A stretch of DNA of 64,000 nucleotides from Actinoplanes sp. NBRC 103695 (GCF_030269485.1 NZ_BSTL01000036.1:1-64000), one strand, 5' to 3'; shown: positions 8,220 to 17,449, counted from the stretch's first letter. The notes: a model not told the origin generated them from the sequence alone. Numbers and translations: made by a program.

Positions 8220-9971
8220 TCAGGTAGGCAGGCGCAGAGTGAAGGTGCTGCCGTGACCGAGCCGGCTGGTCGCGGTGACGGTGCCGCCGTGGGCCTCGGC
8301 GAGTTTGCGGACGATGGCCAGGCCCAGGCCGCTGCCGCCGGTGCTCCGGTTGCGCGACTTGTCGGCGCGCCAGAAGCGGTCGAAGATGTACGGCAAGTCG
8401 TCCTCGGCGATGCCTTGGCCGGTGTCGGCGACCTCGATCACCAGGTAGCCGCCGTCGAGCCGCGAGCGGACAGTCACGGTGGCACCGGGCGGTGAGTGCC
8501 GGACAGCGTTGGAGAGCAAATTGCCGACTACCTGCCGGATCCGGTTCGGGTCAAGCATGACCTCCGGGTCGCCCGCCGCCTCCACCTCGATCGAGACGCC
8601 GTCGGCGCGGCCGGCGTGCGCCGCGGCGACCTGACCGAGCAGTTCGTTGACGTAGACCAGCTCGGGATGCAGGCGGAGCCGGCCGGCGTCGGCGTCGGCC
8701 AGGTCGCTGAGATCGCCGATGACGTGCTGCAGCAGCTCGGCCTCGTCGACGAGCAGGTCCAGCAGCTCCGGGCCGGGTTCGGCCACGCCGTCCCGGGCGG
8801 CCTGGAGCCAGGCGCGGATGTTGGTCAGCGGGGAGCCGAGCTCGTGGGCGATATCGCTGATCATCGCGCGTCGTTGCCGTTCGACGGTCTCCCGGCGCTC
8901 GGAGAGGTCGTTGAATGCGGCAGTGAGCCGGCCGATCTCGTCGCGGCCCCGGACCGGGAGGTCGCTCGCACCGCTCTCGACGGCGTGGGTGAGCGCGCGC
9001 AGCGGCCGGGAGATTCGCAGGCCGACCAGCAGAGTGACCGCGAACGCGACGGCCAGGACCAGCCCGGCCACGGTCGCGACCCGCGAGGTGCCGGCCCGGG
9101 AGAGGTCGAACACCGTGCCGGCCTGCCGGTCCGGGCCGGCGACATAGAGGTAGGCGGGCGGGGCCACGTACGGCGCGAGCTGTTTCCGGCGGGACTGAAT
9201 GATGCACTCCTGCGGCTGGCCGGGGTCCAGGCGGGCCTGGCGGGCCGGCTTCCAGGCGAAGCCGGGCAGCACGGTGACCACGGGCTCGGCTGCGGCTCCC
9301 ACCAGGCACGCGTTGGTGAGCGCGGTCAGCTGGGCCAGGGCCGCACGTTCGGTGTCGGTGACCACGTCGGCGCCGGACTTCCGATAGCAGTCGGCCAGTT
9401 GCGCGGAGACCAGGTCGGCACTGGTGAACAGTGGCGCCAACGTCGGCCGGCCCGCGGTGAAGGTGCCGGCCCCGGCGGCTATGCCCTGCTCGGTCATGCA
9501 CTCCTCAGCGCGGATAAACCGGCCGGACAGCATGCGGTGCTCGGCGGCGGTCAAGCGGTACGGACCGAACGCCCGCTTGTAGATACCGTTGGCGTCCGAC
9601 TCGTCGGAGGCGAGGAATCCCTCGACCTGGAGAGGGTTGACCAGCGCCGACCGCCGGGCCGGAAGGTCTGGCCGCTTCCCCTCGGAACTGGCCAGGAAGG
9701 TGCCGTCCTCACCGGTGAGCGTGATCTGCCGGCCGGTCAGCCCGCTCAGCTCGGCCAGCATCGGCTGCGCACCGGACCACGTGGTGTGCTCGGCGGCGTA
9801 CTCGAGCACTGCCTCATAGATCCGGGCGTCGTACGCGATGCCCTGGCCCAGTTCCTGCCGCAGTTGCGACGTGGTGCTGTTCACCACCAGCCACGTGGTG
9901 GCCAGCACGGCACAGAGCATCACCAGCAGTGACATGGCCAGCAGGCGCCCGACCAGGCTCTGGGACCTCAC
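8220..9971 (-). CDS. Sensor histidine kinase (HAMP, HisKA, HATPase)
   Basis: A 583-residue kinase from GTG 9971. A first membrane segment (about residues 8-30) and a second (about 300-325) bracket a roughly 270-residue outside sensor domain with several cysteines. Then come HAMP, the phospho-acceptor helix ISDIAHELGSPLTNIR, the N-box QVVGNLLSNAVRHSPPG, the G1 box VADTGQGI, FDRFWRADKSR and the G2 box GSGLGLAIVRKLAEAHGG. GTG overlaps the stop of the response regulator (GTGA, 9968-9971), so the pair is coupled. Its position behind an ABC exporter suggests that it senses an envelope-active compound; this is inference. Confidence 0.95.
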   Translation of the reverse strand: MRSQSLVGRLLAMSLLVMLCAVLATTWLVVNSTTSQLRQELGQGIAYDARIYEAVLEYAAEHTTWSGAQPMLAELSGLTGRQITLTGEDGTFLASSEGKRPDLPARRSALVNPLQVEGFLASDESDANGIYKRAFGPYRLTAAEHRMLSGRFIRAEECMTEQGIAAGAGTFTAGRPTLAPLFTSADLVSAQLADCYRKSGADVVTDTERAALAQLTALTNACLVGAAAEPVVTVLPGFAWKPARQARLDPGQPQECIIQSRRKQLAPYVAPPAYLYVAGPDRQAGTVFDLSRAGTSRVATVAGLVLAVAFAVTLLVGLRISRPLRALTHAVESGASDLPVRGRDEIGRLTAAFNDLSERRETVERQRRAMISDIAHELGSPLTNIRAWLQAARDGVAEPGPELLDLLVDEAELLQHVIGDLSDLADADAGRLRLHPELVYVNELLGQVAAAHAGRADGVSIEVEAAGDPEVMLDPNRIRQVVGNLLSNAVRHSPPGATVTVRSRLDGGYLVIEVADTGQGIAEDDLPYIFDRFWRADKSRNRSTGGSGLGLAIVRKLAEAHGGTVTATSRLGHGSTFTLRLPT

Positions 9972-10651
9972 AGCGACCCGTCCGTGAGCTTGTATCCGAT
10001 GCCGTACACGGTCAGCAGGTACGAAGGCCGCCGCGGATCCGGCTCGATCTTGCGGCGCAGCTTCACGACATGCATGTCGACGGTCCGGTCGGTCGCAGAG
10101 ACCTCGAACCCCCGGGTCTTCTCCAGCAGCTGCGCCCGGGTGAACACCCGGTCCGGGGCGGCGGCCATCGCGGCCAGGATCTCGAACTCGCTGGGCGTGC
10201 AGTCGACCCGGCGCCCACCGACGGTCACATGATGGCCGGGTACGTCGACCGCGACCTCCCCCACCCGCAGCGGGGCGTCCGACGTCCATTCGTTGCGGCG
10301 CAGCATCGTCCGGATCCGCGCCATCAGCTCCCGCGGGTTGTACGGCTTCATCAGGTAGTCGTCCGCGCCGGCCTCGAGCCCGAGGATCAGATCGTCCTCG
10401 TCGCGCCGGGCGGTCAGCATCAGCACCGGCACGATGCTCTCCCGGCGCAGCGCGCGGCAGACCTCGATCCCGTCCGGCCCCGGCATCATCACATCGAGCA
10501 CCAGCAGCTCCGGCCGGGACCGGAGAACCAGCTCGATCGCGCTCCGGCCGTCGTGCACGACCGACGCCCGGTAGCCGGCCGCCCGGAGGTAACGCCGGAC
10601 CACCTCGGCCTGCCGGACGTCGTCCTCGGCGACCACCACATGCGCGCTCAT
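9968..10651 (-). CDS. OmpR-family response regulator
   Basis: 227 residues from ATG 10651. The receiver domain has the acidic pair ED (9-11), phospho-acceptor Asp53 in LLVLDVMMP, and the switch residues T and K in LMLTAR and LMKPYN. The winged-helix DNA-binding domain ends TVYGIGYKL. A longer open frame extends to 10816 but that extra stretch has no receiver-like sequence. It is coupled to the kinase by a 4-base overlap. Upstream on the same strand are the streptophobe protein and the ABC exporter genes, which are its likely targets. Confidence 0.95.
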   Translation of the reverse strand: MSAHVVVAEDDVRQAEVVRRYLRAAGYRASVVHDGRSAIELVLRSRPELLVLDVMMPGPDGIEVCRALRRESIVPVLMLTARRDEDDLILGLEAGADDYLMKPYNPRELMARIRTMLRRNEWTSDAPLRVGEVAVDVPGHHVTVGGRRVDCTPSEFEILAAMAAAPDRVFTRAQLLEKTRGFEVSATDRTVDMHVVKLRRKIEPDPRRPSYLLTVYGIGYKLTDGSL

Positions 10652-10816
10652 GGCATGGACTATAGGAATGCCCGGCGGCCTGACTTGCGAACACTGACAT
10701 TGCCGAGACAATTGAACCGCAGAGTCAGGCCACCATGCGTGGCCAGGCGGTCCTCGCGGCGCGGCCGGCGAGCACGCCGTCGACCACCAGCGACCGCTGC
10801 GCCTATTCCCTGGCAA

Positions 10817-11983
10817 TCATGGTCGCCGGCCCACGGAGGTCCGGCGCCGGACGGCGTCGACCAGGAGGCTTCCGGCGAAGCCGGCGGCGGCACCGGCGCC
10901 GAGCCCGGCCACCAGCGCCTCCCACGGGTTCGCCGTCAGCCGCACGTCCAGGACCGGGACGGCGATGACGACCACCCGGACGCCCAGCTCGACCGAGATC
11001 CGCGACAGCAGCGTCAGAAGGGCCAGCACAGCAGCCATCATCGGTGCGAGCCGCACGGCGAGGCCAGCCGCCCGGCGCAACGGGCCGCCGGCTCGATCCC
11101 GACCGGTATGAGCTGCCACGGTGACGCCACAGGCCAGCAGCGCGACACCGGACAGGACCGTCAGCGCGACGCCTTCGGGAGGCGACCAGCCGCCGTCCAG
11201 CGCGCAGGAGAGGACGCCGTCTGCGTGCATCGCCCAGGGCACGCCGAGCCCGAGCAGCAACGCGCCGCCCGCCGCGAGCGGCAGGGCGAGCAACGCACCG
11301 CCGGCCGCGGCGGGGCCGCCGAGCGCCCATGCCGCCAGCACGCACACCGCAGCCGTCCCGCAGACCGGCCACCGCGCCGCGCGCAGCGTGTCCGCGACGG
11401 CCGGGAACCGGGCGGCCAGCCAGCACAGCCCGACGACGGCCAGCGCCCAACCCGCCGCGCCGACCGTAGCGGGGCCGACGGCCACGGAAAAACCGGCCTG
11501 CAGCGTGTCGACCGAGCCGACAGCGCGGAGCGGCGTGCTTGCACCCGCCGAACACGCGCCTGCCCCGCCGACTACTGCCCGGGCGCTGCCGGACGGCAGT
11601 GTCACCGATCCGCGGGCTGCCACCGCCACGGCGCAAAGACCGGCCGTGAAGGCGACCGCCGCCGACGAGCCGCGTACCAGCAGCCCGGACCGGCCACGGC
11701 GGAGTAACAAGGCGCCAAGTACGAGTGCCCCCACCAGGGACACGCCCAGGGGCATCACCTGGATCTGGCCCTGCACGCCGATCGGAAGGCCGCCGGCCGG
11801 GGCTGCGCCGATGTCGGCCGGGCCGCCGGCCGCCATCGCGACGACGCCTGCGGTCAGGCGATCAAGCCCGCCTCCCCGGCCGCCGTTCAGCAGGAGCAGG
11901 CCAGCCGCCGCGGTGCCGGCCATGGCGAGCAGCGCGGCGGCCGCCGCGGCCGGCCCCTCGTAGACATCCCGGGCCGCCATCAC
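10817..11983 (-). CDS. Streptophobe-like polytopic membrane protein
   Basis: A 388-residue, extremely hydrophobic Ala/Gly/Leu-rich protein with about ten membrane segments. The stretch IQVMPLGVSLVGALVLGALL and the general composition resemble the actinobacterial 'streptophobe' family, whose function is unknown. Its start overlaps the stop of the ABC permease by 4 bases (11980-11983), making it part of the exporter operon, and a two-component system follows. It may help export or sense the same compound; this is inferred from position only. Confidence 0.75.
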   Translation of the reverse strand: MMAARDVYEGPAAAAAALLAMAGTAAAGLLLLNGGRGGGLDRLTAGVVAMAAGGPADIGAAPAGGLPIGVQGQIQVMPLGVSLVGALVLGALLLRRGRSGLLVRGSSAAVAFTAGLCAVAVAARGSVTLPSGSARAVVGGAGACSAGASTPLRAVGSVDTLQAGFSVAVGPATVGAAGWALAVVGLCWLAARFPAVADTLRAARWPVCGTAAVCVLAAWALGGPAAAGGALLALPLAAGGALLLGLGVPWAMHADGVLSCALDGGWSPPEGVALTVLSGVALLACGVTVAAHTGRDRAGGPLRRAAGLAVRLAPMMAAVLALLTLLSRISVELGVRVVVIAVPVLDVRLTANPWEALVAGLGAGAAAGFAGSLLVDAVRRRTSVGRRP

Positions 11984-12735
11984 ACGTCACGGCGCCGCAG
12001 GACCACGAACGCGGCGGCCAGCACCACCAGGATCGCGAGGCACATGCCGGCCAGGTTCCACCACGGGTGCGGGAAGCCCGGGTCCGGGACGGTCCGAAGG
12101 GCGGCCGCCCCGCCGAGCGTCGGCCAGACGACGAACAGATGACTCATCCAGGACGGGAAGGCGCCGGCCAGGGCGGGCACCAGGATAACGATGCCTACCA
12201 GGGCGACGATCGCGCCCGCAGTGGTCCGGATGATCGTCGCGAGCCCGACAGCCAGCACCGCGATCAGGGCGAGGTAGAGACCGCCGGCGAACACGGCGCG
12301 CAGCACGCCGGGATCTCCGAGCCCCGCATTCGGCACACCGTTGCCGGCGAGCAGCGACTGTCCGATCAGGAACGCGGCGAACATCAGCACCTGTCCGGCC
12401 ACCGCGGCGACGGCCACAGCGATCACCACCTTGGCCGCCAGTACGCGGTGCCGCCGGGGCGTGGCGGTCAATGTCGTCCGGATCAGGCCGGTGGCGAACT
12501 CCGAGGTCACTACCATGATGGCGAGCACCCCGACAATCAGCTGGGCGACCTTGAACGTGGTCAGGCTGTACGCCGTCGGATCCCACGCGCCGACGTCGTC
12601 CGCATACGCCCTCTGGGCGGTGTTCGAGGACAGCAGGGTGATCCCCAGGCTGATGACGAAGAGACCGGCCAGCGTGTACCAGGTGGAGCGCAGGCTACGG
12701 AGTTTGATCCACTCGGCCACGAGCACGCGGTTCAT
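11980..12735 (-). CDS. ABC-2 type transporter permease
   Basis: A 251-residue permease with six hydrophobic segments. It begins with the typical soluble helix MNRVLVAEWIKLRSLRSTWYT and contains TSEFATGLIRTTLTATPRR, both characteristic of the single-domain permeases that work with bacitracin-type ATPases. Its start overlaps the stop of the ATPase fragment upstream (ATGA at 12732-12735). The permease itself looks intact, but its ATPase partner is not. Confidence 0.9.
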   Translation of the reverse strand: MNRVLVAEWIKLRSLRSTWYTLAGLFVISLGITLLSSNTAQRAYADDVGAWDPTAYSLTTFKVAQLIVGVLAIMVVTSEFATGLIRTTLTATPRRHRVLAAKVVIAVAVAAVAGQVLMFAAFLIGQSLLAGNGVPNAGLGDPGVLRAVFAGGLYLALIAVLAVGLATIIRTTAGAIVALVGIVILVPALAGAFPSWMSHLFVVWPTLGGAAALRTVPDPGFPHPWWNLAGMCLAILVVLAAAFVVLRRRDV

Positions 12736-13118
12736 GCGGCCACCCCCTGGTACTCGATGCTGTCCCTGGTCCGGGCGAGCACCTCGCCGACTCGACGGCG
12801 GGGCAGGCCGTTGCTCGCCGCGAGCGCCAAAAGATGGTCATACGCCTTCCGGCCACCGTGCACCGCACCGGCGTCGAGCAGCGTGCCCACCTCGGTGAAC
12901 GGCACCGGAAAGTCGGCGTAACGGCGGCCGGCGACGGTGACCGTACCTCGATCCGGCGCCGCCAACCCGACAATCATGCGCATCGTGGTGGTCTTTCCCG
13001 CACCGTTCGGCCCGAGAAAACCGGTGACCTGCCCAGCCTCAACGCTGAACGACAGATCGTCCACCACGATGTCGGGCCCGTACCGCTTGGTCAATCCGCT
13101 TACGTCAATCGCTCCCAT
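12732..13118 (-). pseudogene. ABC exporter ATPase with central core missing
   Basis: From ATG 13118 the sequence is a normal exporter ATPase: GLTKRYGPDIVVDDLSF, Walker A GPNGAGKTTTMRM, then DRGTVTVAGRRY and GGRKAYDHLLALAASNGLPRRRVGEVL. Then it jumps to RTRDSIEYQG and stops after 128 residues. In intact homologues, which have about 300 residues, a stretch like ELT-(R/K)D-(A/S)-(V/I)EY forms the very end. So the signature LSGGQ, Walker B and most of the C-terminal region (about 170 residues) are gone in frame, while the stop/start overlap with the permease is kept. It cannot hydrolyse ATP as encoded. A true in-frame deletion or an assembly collapse are the options. Confidence 0.8.
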
Positions 13119-13359
13119 GGCGACGATGGTCGCGGACCAGGCTGGCCACTTTCGCAAAGCTCCTGGGAGGACTCTGAGAGACCCGCCGGTCGGACCGGCG
13201 CGGTGGCCGATTCTCACAGAGAACCTCACGACTCCGTACGCGCTCCACAGCGGCCCGGGAGCGACTGGACAGACGCGTCCGGCTCGGTGACGAGTGGCCA
13301 GAAGATGTCATCGACGATCGACCGGACCGCCCTTTGACCATGCGATCTAGCTTGGGCGC

Positions 13360-13818
13360 ATGCGCAAATTCCTCATCTCGCTGGCAGTTACCGCAATGCT
13401 GGGAACATCGGCCGCCTGTAGCTCCGCCGCGTCCGCACCGGCCGAGGTCAAGCCCGAGACCACTGATGCGGCTGAGGTTGAGCGGGTGGCCGGTGTCGAT
13501 CTACCGTCGTCGGCGAAGCTGATCCACGCCGAATCCGCGGGATTTCAGGACACCCAGGTGTGGGCCGTCTTCACGATGCCGGCGGCCGAGCTGCCCGCCT
13601 TCTTGCGCGCCGGGAAGCTGCCGGAGCCCACCGATGGGCTGCGCAGTGGCTCGGAGGGTTTTCCGTGGCAACCGGATCCCGATCCGACGAAGGCTGTGAA
13701 GGTCACGGGTATCGATCAGTTCGAGAAGGCATCGCCGGAGGGCTACGTTCGTAAGCTGATGTTCGATCTGGACGACCCCGAGGAATTGACCGTCTTTCTC
13801 GTGGCCACGACTACCTGA
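13360..13818 (+). CDS. Small secreted lipoprotein of unknown function
   Basis: 152 residues. A basic start and hydrophobic stretch (about 3-18) lead to a lipobox-like TSAAC with the acceptor Cys at residue 20. The mature part is acidic and has two Trp residues (VWAVFTMPAAELPAF and GFPWQPDPDP), and it resembles uncharacterised actinobacterial lipoproteins. It stands alone between oppositely oriented genes. No catalytic motif is visible. Confidence 0.75.
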   Translation: MRKFLISLAVTAMLGTSAACSSAASAPAEVKPETTDAAEVERVAGVDLPSSAKLIHAESAGFQDTQVWAVFTMPAAELPAFLRAGKLPEPTDGLRSGSEGFPWQPDPDPTKAVKVTGIDQFEKASPEGYVRKLMFDLDDPEELTVFLVATTT

Positions 13819-13973
13819 TCGTCCCGGCCACGATCACGATCCCGGTCGTCCGACGCACAAGCCTCGCCCAAATGAGACTCACCGCATCGTCGCGGCAGCG
13901 CACATTCGCCCGTGACCGCACCGCGACGATGCACGGTGAGAGGAATCAGCCGCCCACGCGATCGCCTGGCCGG

Positions 13974-14828
13974 TCAGTTGAGTGCGGCGGTGATCGCGTC
14001 GGCCGGGCGCACGGTCGGCCGTCCGATGAGGCGCCGCAGGTCGCCGGTGTCGGTGAACAACTCGCCACGGCTCATGGCGAGGTCGGCGTCGACGAGGACG
14101 TGAGCCAGTTCGGCGGGCAGGCCGGCGTCAGTCAGGACCTGGGTGAACCCGTCGGCCGGCAGGTCGACGTGGGCGATCTGCTTGCCGGTGACGGCCGAGA
14201 TTGCCGCGGCCAGTTCGGCCAGGGTGAACGCCTCGTCTCCACCCAGTTCGTACGCGTAGCCGGCATGTCCGTCGGTGGTCAGCACGACCGCGGCGGCGTC
14301 GGCGTAGTCGGCGCGGGTCGCGGCGCTGATCCTGCCCCGTCCGGTCGCCCCGGCCAGGGCTCCGCCGCGTAGCACCTGCGGGAGTTGGGCGGTGTAGTTC
14401 TCCAGGTACCAGCCGTTGCGCAGCATGACGCTGGGGACGCGGTCGCGCAGGTCCTGCTCGGTGGCGTGGTGGGTAAGGCCGAGGACCGAGGTGGCCGTGT
14501 CCGCGTGCAACATGCTCGTATACGCGACCAGCGACGCGCCTGCCGCCACAGCGGCGTCGATGGCGCGGCGGTGGTTGGCGACGCGCTGGTCCACGTCCGT
14601 GGTCGATATCAGTAGCAGCTTCTGCACGCCCTCGAACGCTGCGGGCAGGCTGTCCGGCTCCGCGAAGTCGGCCCGGCGCACCACGACACCACGGTCCGCG
14701 AGATCCTTGATCCTGCTGACGTCACGGCTGGTCGCGATGACGCCGGAGGCCGGCACTCCACGGGCCAGCAGCGCCTCGACGGTATGCCGGCCCAACTGCG
14801 ACGAGGCGGCGGTGACAACGATCGACAT
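13974..14828 (-). CDS. NAD(P)-binding NmrA/QorB-type oxidoreductase
   Basis: A 284-residue atypical short-chain dehydrogenase. The nucleotide-binding start is IVVTAASSQLGRHTVEALLARG, followed by LLLISTTDVDQRVANHR, YTSMLHA, and the family-typical MLRNGWYLENY and YELGGDEAFTLAELAAAIS. This layout matches QorB/NmrA-like quinone or redox-sensing proteins. It is divergent from an HxlR-type regulator gene at 14947, the classic qorR-qorB or yodB arrangement, so it is probably induced by quinone or electrophile stress. Confidence 0.9.
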   Translation of the reverse strand: MSIVVTAASSQLGRHTVEALLARGVPASGVIATSRDVSRIKDLADRGVVVRRADFAEPDSLPAAFEGVQKLLLISTTDVDQRVANHRRAIDAAVAAGASLVAYTSMLHADTATSVLGLTHHATEQDLRDRVPSVMLRNGWYLENYTAQLPQVLRGGALAGATGRGRISAATRADYADAAAVVLTTDGHAGYAYELGGDEAFTLAELAAAISAVTGKQIAHVDLPADGFTQVLTDAGLPAELAHVLVDADLAMSRGELFTDTGDLRRLIGRPTVRPADAITAALN

Positions 14829-14874
14829 GGGAATCCCTCTTCCTGCCGCGAACCTCCCGCGGCACGAAACCCAT

Positions 14875-14921
14875 GGTTACCTGGTCACTCTCCTATGGTA
14901 AGTACCCACTTCGAGGTAAGG
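14875..14921. promoter_or_regulatory. Putative HxlR operator region between divergent genes
   Basis: Three related elements lie in the 118-bp divergent promoter: GGTTACC (14875-14881), GGTAAGTACC (14897-14906, with GGTA/TACC arms) and GGTAAGG (14915-14921). HxlR-family regulators commonly bind short inverted repeats of this kind in such intergenic regions. Assignment is by position and symmetry. Confidence 0.5.
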
Positions 14922-14946
14922 TGGCCACCCGGACGAAAGTATCGAG

Positions 14947-15357
14947 GTGAGCTCCGTGGCGACCGTCGACGATGTGATCGAACCCATACCGACGTGGGAC
15001 CCGTACTCGCGGGGCTGCCCCTCACGTGACGTGCTCGACCAGATCGGCAGCAAGTGGGCGGTGCTCGTGATCGGCGAACTCGGCCGGAACGGGGCGTGCC
15101 GGTTCACCGAACTGCGGCAACAGCTCGCGGGGGTCAGCGAAAAGATGCTCACCCAGACTCTGCGGACGCTCGAACGCGACGGACTCATCCGGCGAACGGT
15201 GTACCCGGAAGCGCCGATCCGCGTCGAGTACGCGTTGACACCGCTCGGGCAGACGCTGCGAGGTCCACTGAAGGCGCTCACGGACTGGTCGGTGCGGCAC
15301 ATCGCGGACGTCCTCACCGCCCGCAAGGAGTACCACGACCGCACCGGCAAACACTGA
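14947..15357 (+). CDS. HxlR-family winged-helix regulator (QorR/YodB-like)
   Basis: A 136-residue DNA-binding protein from GTG 14947. The family core is clear: RGCPSRDVLDQIGSKW with the conserved cysteine, then RFTELRQQLAGVSEKMLTQTLRTLERDGLI (recognition helix) and VEYALTPLGQTL. In QorR and YodB the conserved N-terminal Cys senses quinones or diamide; the same Cys is here. It is divergent from the NmrA/QorB gene that it likely represses. Confidence 0.9.
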   Translation: MSSVATVDDVIEPIPTWDPYSRGCPSRDVLDQIGSKWAVLVIGELGRNGACRFTELRQQLAGVSEKMLTQTLRTLERDGLIRRTVYPEAPIRVEYALTPLGQTLRGPLKALTDWSVRHIADVLTARKEYHDRTGKH

Positions 15358-15521
15358 ATCCCGCGACAGTCATTTCACAGTGCGCGCGGCGTGGCGAACA
15401 CGCGACCGCGTACGGCTCAAAACGGCAACGGGTTCCCCGCCGGCCGGAGCTGATCGCGACCGGCCCGGGGCAGGTGCCTGCAGCTTCAGGAAGCGTCGCG
15501 GGAGGTCCCGGCCATGAATCC

Positions 15522-15574
15522 CACTCTACAGCGTTGAGCGAGTGGTGTACGGTCTCACTCAACAGTGTTGAGTG
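15522..15574. promoter_or_regulatory. Pair of TetR-type palindromic operators
   Basis: A perfect 19-bp palindrome CACTCAACAGTGTTGAGTG (15556-15574, 9-bp arms) is preceded by an imperfect copy CACTCTACAGCGTTGAGCG (15522-15540). Centres are 34 bp apart, about three helical turns. They lie 119-171 bp before the patatin gene. The rest of the 335-bp gap (15358-15692) shows no gene. Confidence 0.7.
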
Positions 15575-15692
15575 AACTGCCACGGTTAGATCGGGAGACC
15601 TGATGTGACGCTGATCGCGATCGAAGAACAGCGGCACCGTCGACCGCCTCTTCGGCATCAGCCTCTCCACGACGTAGAAAAGGACAACACCC

Positions 15693-16580
15693 ATGACTTC
15701 TCAGCGAAACGGCGCACCGACACGCGCGGTCGTTCTCGGCGGCGGCGGCACCGTCGGGGTCGCCTGGCAGACCGGCCTGCTCACCGGGCTGCGAGACGCC
15801 GGCATCGAACTGGCGGAAGCCTCGGCGATCGTGGGCACATCCGCAGGAGCCCTGGTCGGTGCGCTGCTGGCCGGCGGCCGCGACGCCACCGACGCCCTCG
15901 CCATCCTCGCAGCAGTCGGACAGAAGGTCGACGTCGATACCATGACGGCAGGCTCGGAAAGCTTCCTGAACGCATCACGCCAAGCCGCCCTCGCCACCGA
16001 CCCGCAGCAAGCACTCCGCGCGATCGGCGCCGCAGTACAGCAGGCCCCGACCACACTCACCGAAGACGACTACCTCGACCTGCTCGAGACCTTCAACGGC
16101 GCCGCCTGGCCCGCCGGGTTCCGATGCACGGCGGTCAACACCGACACCGGCGAATTCGTCGTGTGGGACGAACAATCCGGCGTGCCGCTGTTGCACGCCG
16201 TCGCCGCCAGCTGCGTCGTCCCGATGCTGTTCCCGCCCGTCACCATCAACGGAGTTCGCTACATGGACGGTGGCCTCCTCAACCACCTCAACGCCACGGT
16301 GGCCCCGCCAAGCGACGTTGTCGTGGTCGTGTCCTGCCATCCCGTCGGGACCCCCGGTGGCGCAGTCGACGACACTCGGGCCGCTTCGGATATCCGGGCG
16401 GACACTGAAGTGGCCCAGCTGCGCGGAACCACACGACTGATCGCCGTGGAGCCCGACTTCAGCGATCTCGAGGCGCCGGTGAACATGCTGGACCCACAGA
16501 TCGCCGGCCAGGCTCTGCACATCGGCAAGCGCCAGGCAGAACACGAAGCGGCAACAATCCGCGCCGCCTGGGACCTCTAA
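15693..16580 (+). CDS. Patatin-like phospholipase
   Basis: A 295-residue lipid acyl hydrolase with a Ser-Asp dyad. The oxyanion loop VLGGGGTVGVAWQTGLL is followed by the nucleophile elbow GTSAGAL and the Asp motif DGGLLNH, all in the right order. There is no signal peptide, so it is probably cytosolic. ATG 15693 is preceded by AAAGGA. The twin palindromes upstream suggest repression by a TetR-family protein, but no such gene is nearby. Confidence 0.92.
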   Translation: MTSQRNGAPTRAVVLGGGGTVGVAWQTGLLTGLRDAGIELAEASAIVGTSAGALVGALLAGGRDATDALAILAAVGQKVDVDTMTAGSESFLNASRQAALATDPQQALRAIGAAVQQAPTTLTEDDYLDLLETFNGAAWPAGFRCTAVNTDTGEFVVWDEQSGVPLLHAVAASCVVPMLFPPVTINGVRYMDGGLLNHLNATVAPPSDVVVVVSCHPVGTPGGAVDDTRAASDIRADTEVAQLRGTTRLIAVEPDFSDLEAPVNMLDPQIAGQALHIGKRQAEHEAATIRAAWDL

Positions 16581-16600
16581 AACTTGACAGTATCGGCAGT

Positions 16601-16619
16601 GGGCCGGATCGGCCGGCCC
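16601..16619. terminator. Hairpin between convergent genes
   Basis: GGGCCGG-ATCGG-CCGGCCC forms a 7-bp perfect stem with a 5-base loop, placed between the patatin stop (16580) and the end of the opposing gene (16643). It probably terminates from both sides; there is no clear T-run. Confidence 0.5.
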
Positions 16620-16642
16620 GGGAAGTCGCGCGGGTCCGGCGG

Positions 16643-17449
16643 TCAGCCCCCGCCGAGGAGCGCGAGGAGCGCACCACCGGGGTCGGCCGCCGAGTACGCG
16701 CTGTACGCCACCACGGTCAGCATCAGGGTCACGGTGACCGCCAGGATGACGCTGAGCGCCTTGCGCATGAACCCGGCCCGCGCGGATCCGGCGCCGCGCC
16801 GCCGCCACAGGATCACGCTCGCCAGGCCGGTTGCCAGCACCACCACGCCCGCCGCCGCGACCATCACCCAGTGGTACCGCTCCACCTCACCGAGCAGCAC
16901 CGACAACGCGGGCGAACCGCCGTGCGGGCCGGCCGGATGGTTCACGCCGTCGCGCACCTCGCGCAGGGTCCGGGCGAGGTCGCCGTCGGGTGCTCCCCCG
17001 CTCAGCAGCGGCAGCAACGCGACCAGCGGCACGGCGGTCGCCTGGATGTTCAGCAGCAGCAGTCCCGTCGCCAGGACCGCGAAGCTGGTCGCGGCGATGG
17101 CGCCCACCGCCCGCGCGCCCGCGCCGCGCAGATATCGACGCCACAGGGCGGCGGCGAGCAGCACGAACACGATGAGCATCAGGGAGCTGATCGCCACCTT
17201 GATCGCGTGCCACCGGAACCAGTAGTCGACCAGTCTCGCCAGCAGGGCCGGGTACTCCGGCCCGCCGCCCCGCCAGAACTCGACGAGGCCGCGACCGACC
17301 CCGTCCCGCAGCGCGGCCTCCTGCCGGAACGACCCGTACCTCCCGCCGAGCAGAGCGGCGGGGGCGAGCACGAACGCCACCATCGACGCGACACCGGCGG
17401 CCACCAGCAACCCGATCACGGGCCGCGAACTCCATCGAACTGTACGCAT
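16643..17449 (-). CDS. Polytopic membrane protein of unknown function
   Basis: About 268 residues from the ATG at 17449 (MRTVRWSSRP); an ATG three codons earlier also fits. Segments are predicted near the N-terminus, at KVAISSLMLIVFVLLAAALW, at GAIAATSFAVLATGLLLLN, at VMVAAAGVVVLATGLAS and at the C-terminus. The loop between the third and fourth contains a short Gly/Pro/His stretch. It resembles Actinobacteria-only uncharacterised membrane proteins. It lies tail-to-tail with the patatin gene and I see no motif for a function. Confidence 0.75.
   Translation of the reverse strand: MRTVRWSSRPVIGLLVAAGVASMVAFVLAPAALLGGRYGSFRQEAALRDGVGRGLVEFWRGGGPEYPALLARLVDYWFRWHAIKVAISSLMLIVFVLLAAALWRRYLRGAGARAVGAIAATSFAVLATGLLLLNIQATAVPLVALLPLLSGGAPDGDLARTLREVRDGVNHPAGPHGGSPALSVLLGEVERYHWVMVAAAGVVVLATGLASVILWRRRGAGSARAGFMRKALSVILAVTVTLMLTVVAYSAYSAADPGGALLALLGGG

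Noticed and set aside
8220..10700. A single 826-residue protein fusing regulator and kinase
   Set aside because: The first 243 codons are an off-frame reading of the response-regulator gene; the kinase starts at GTG 9971.
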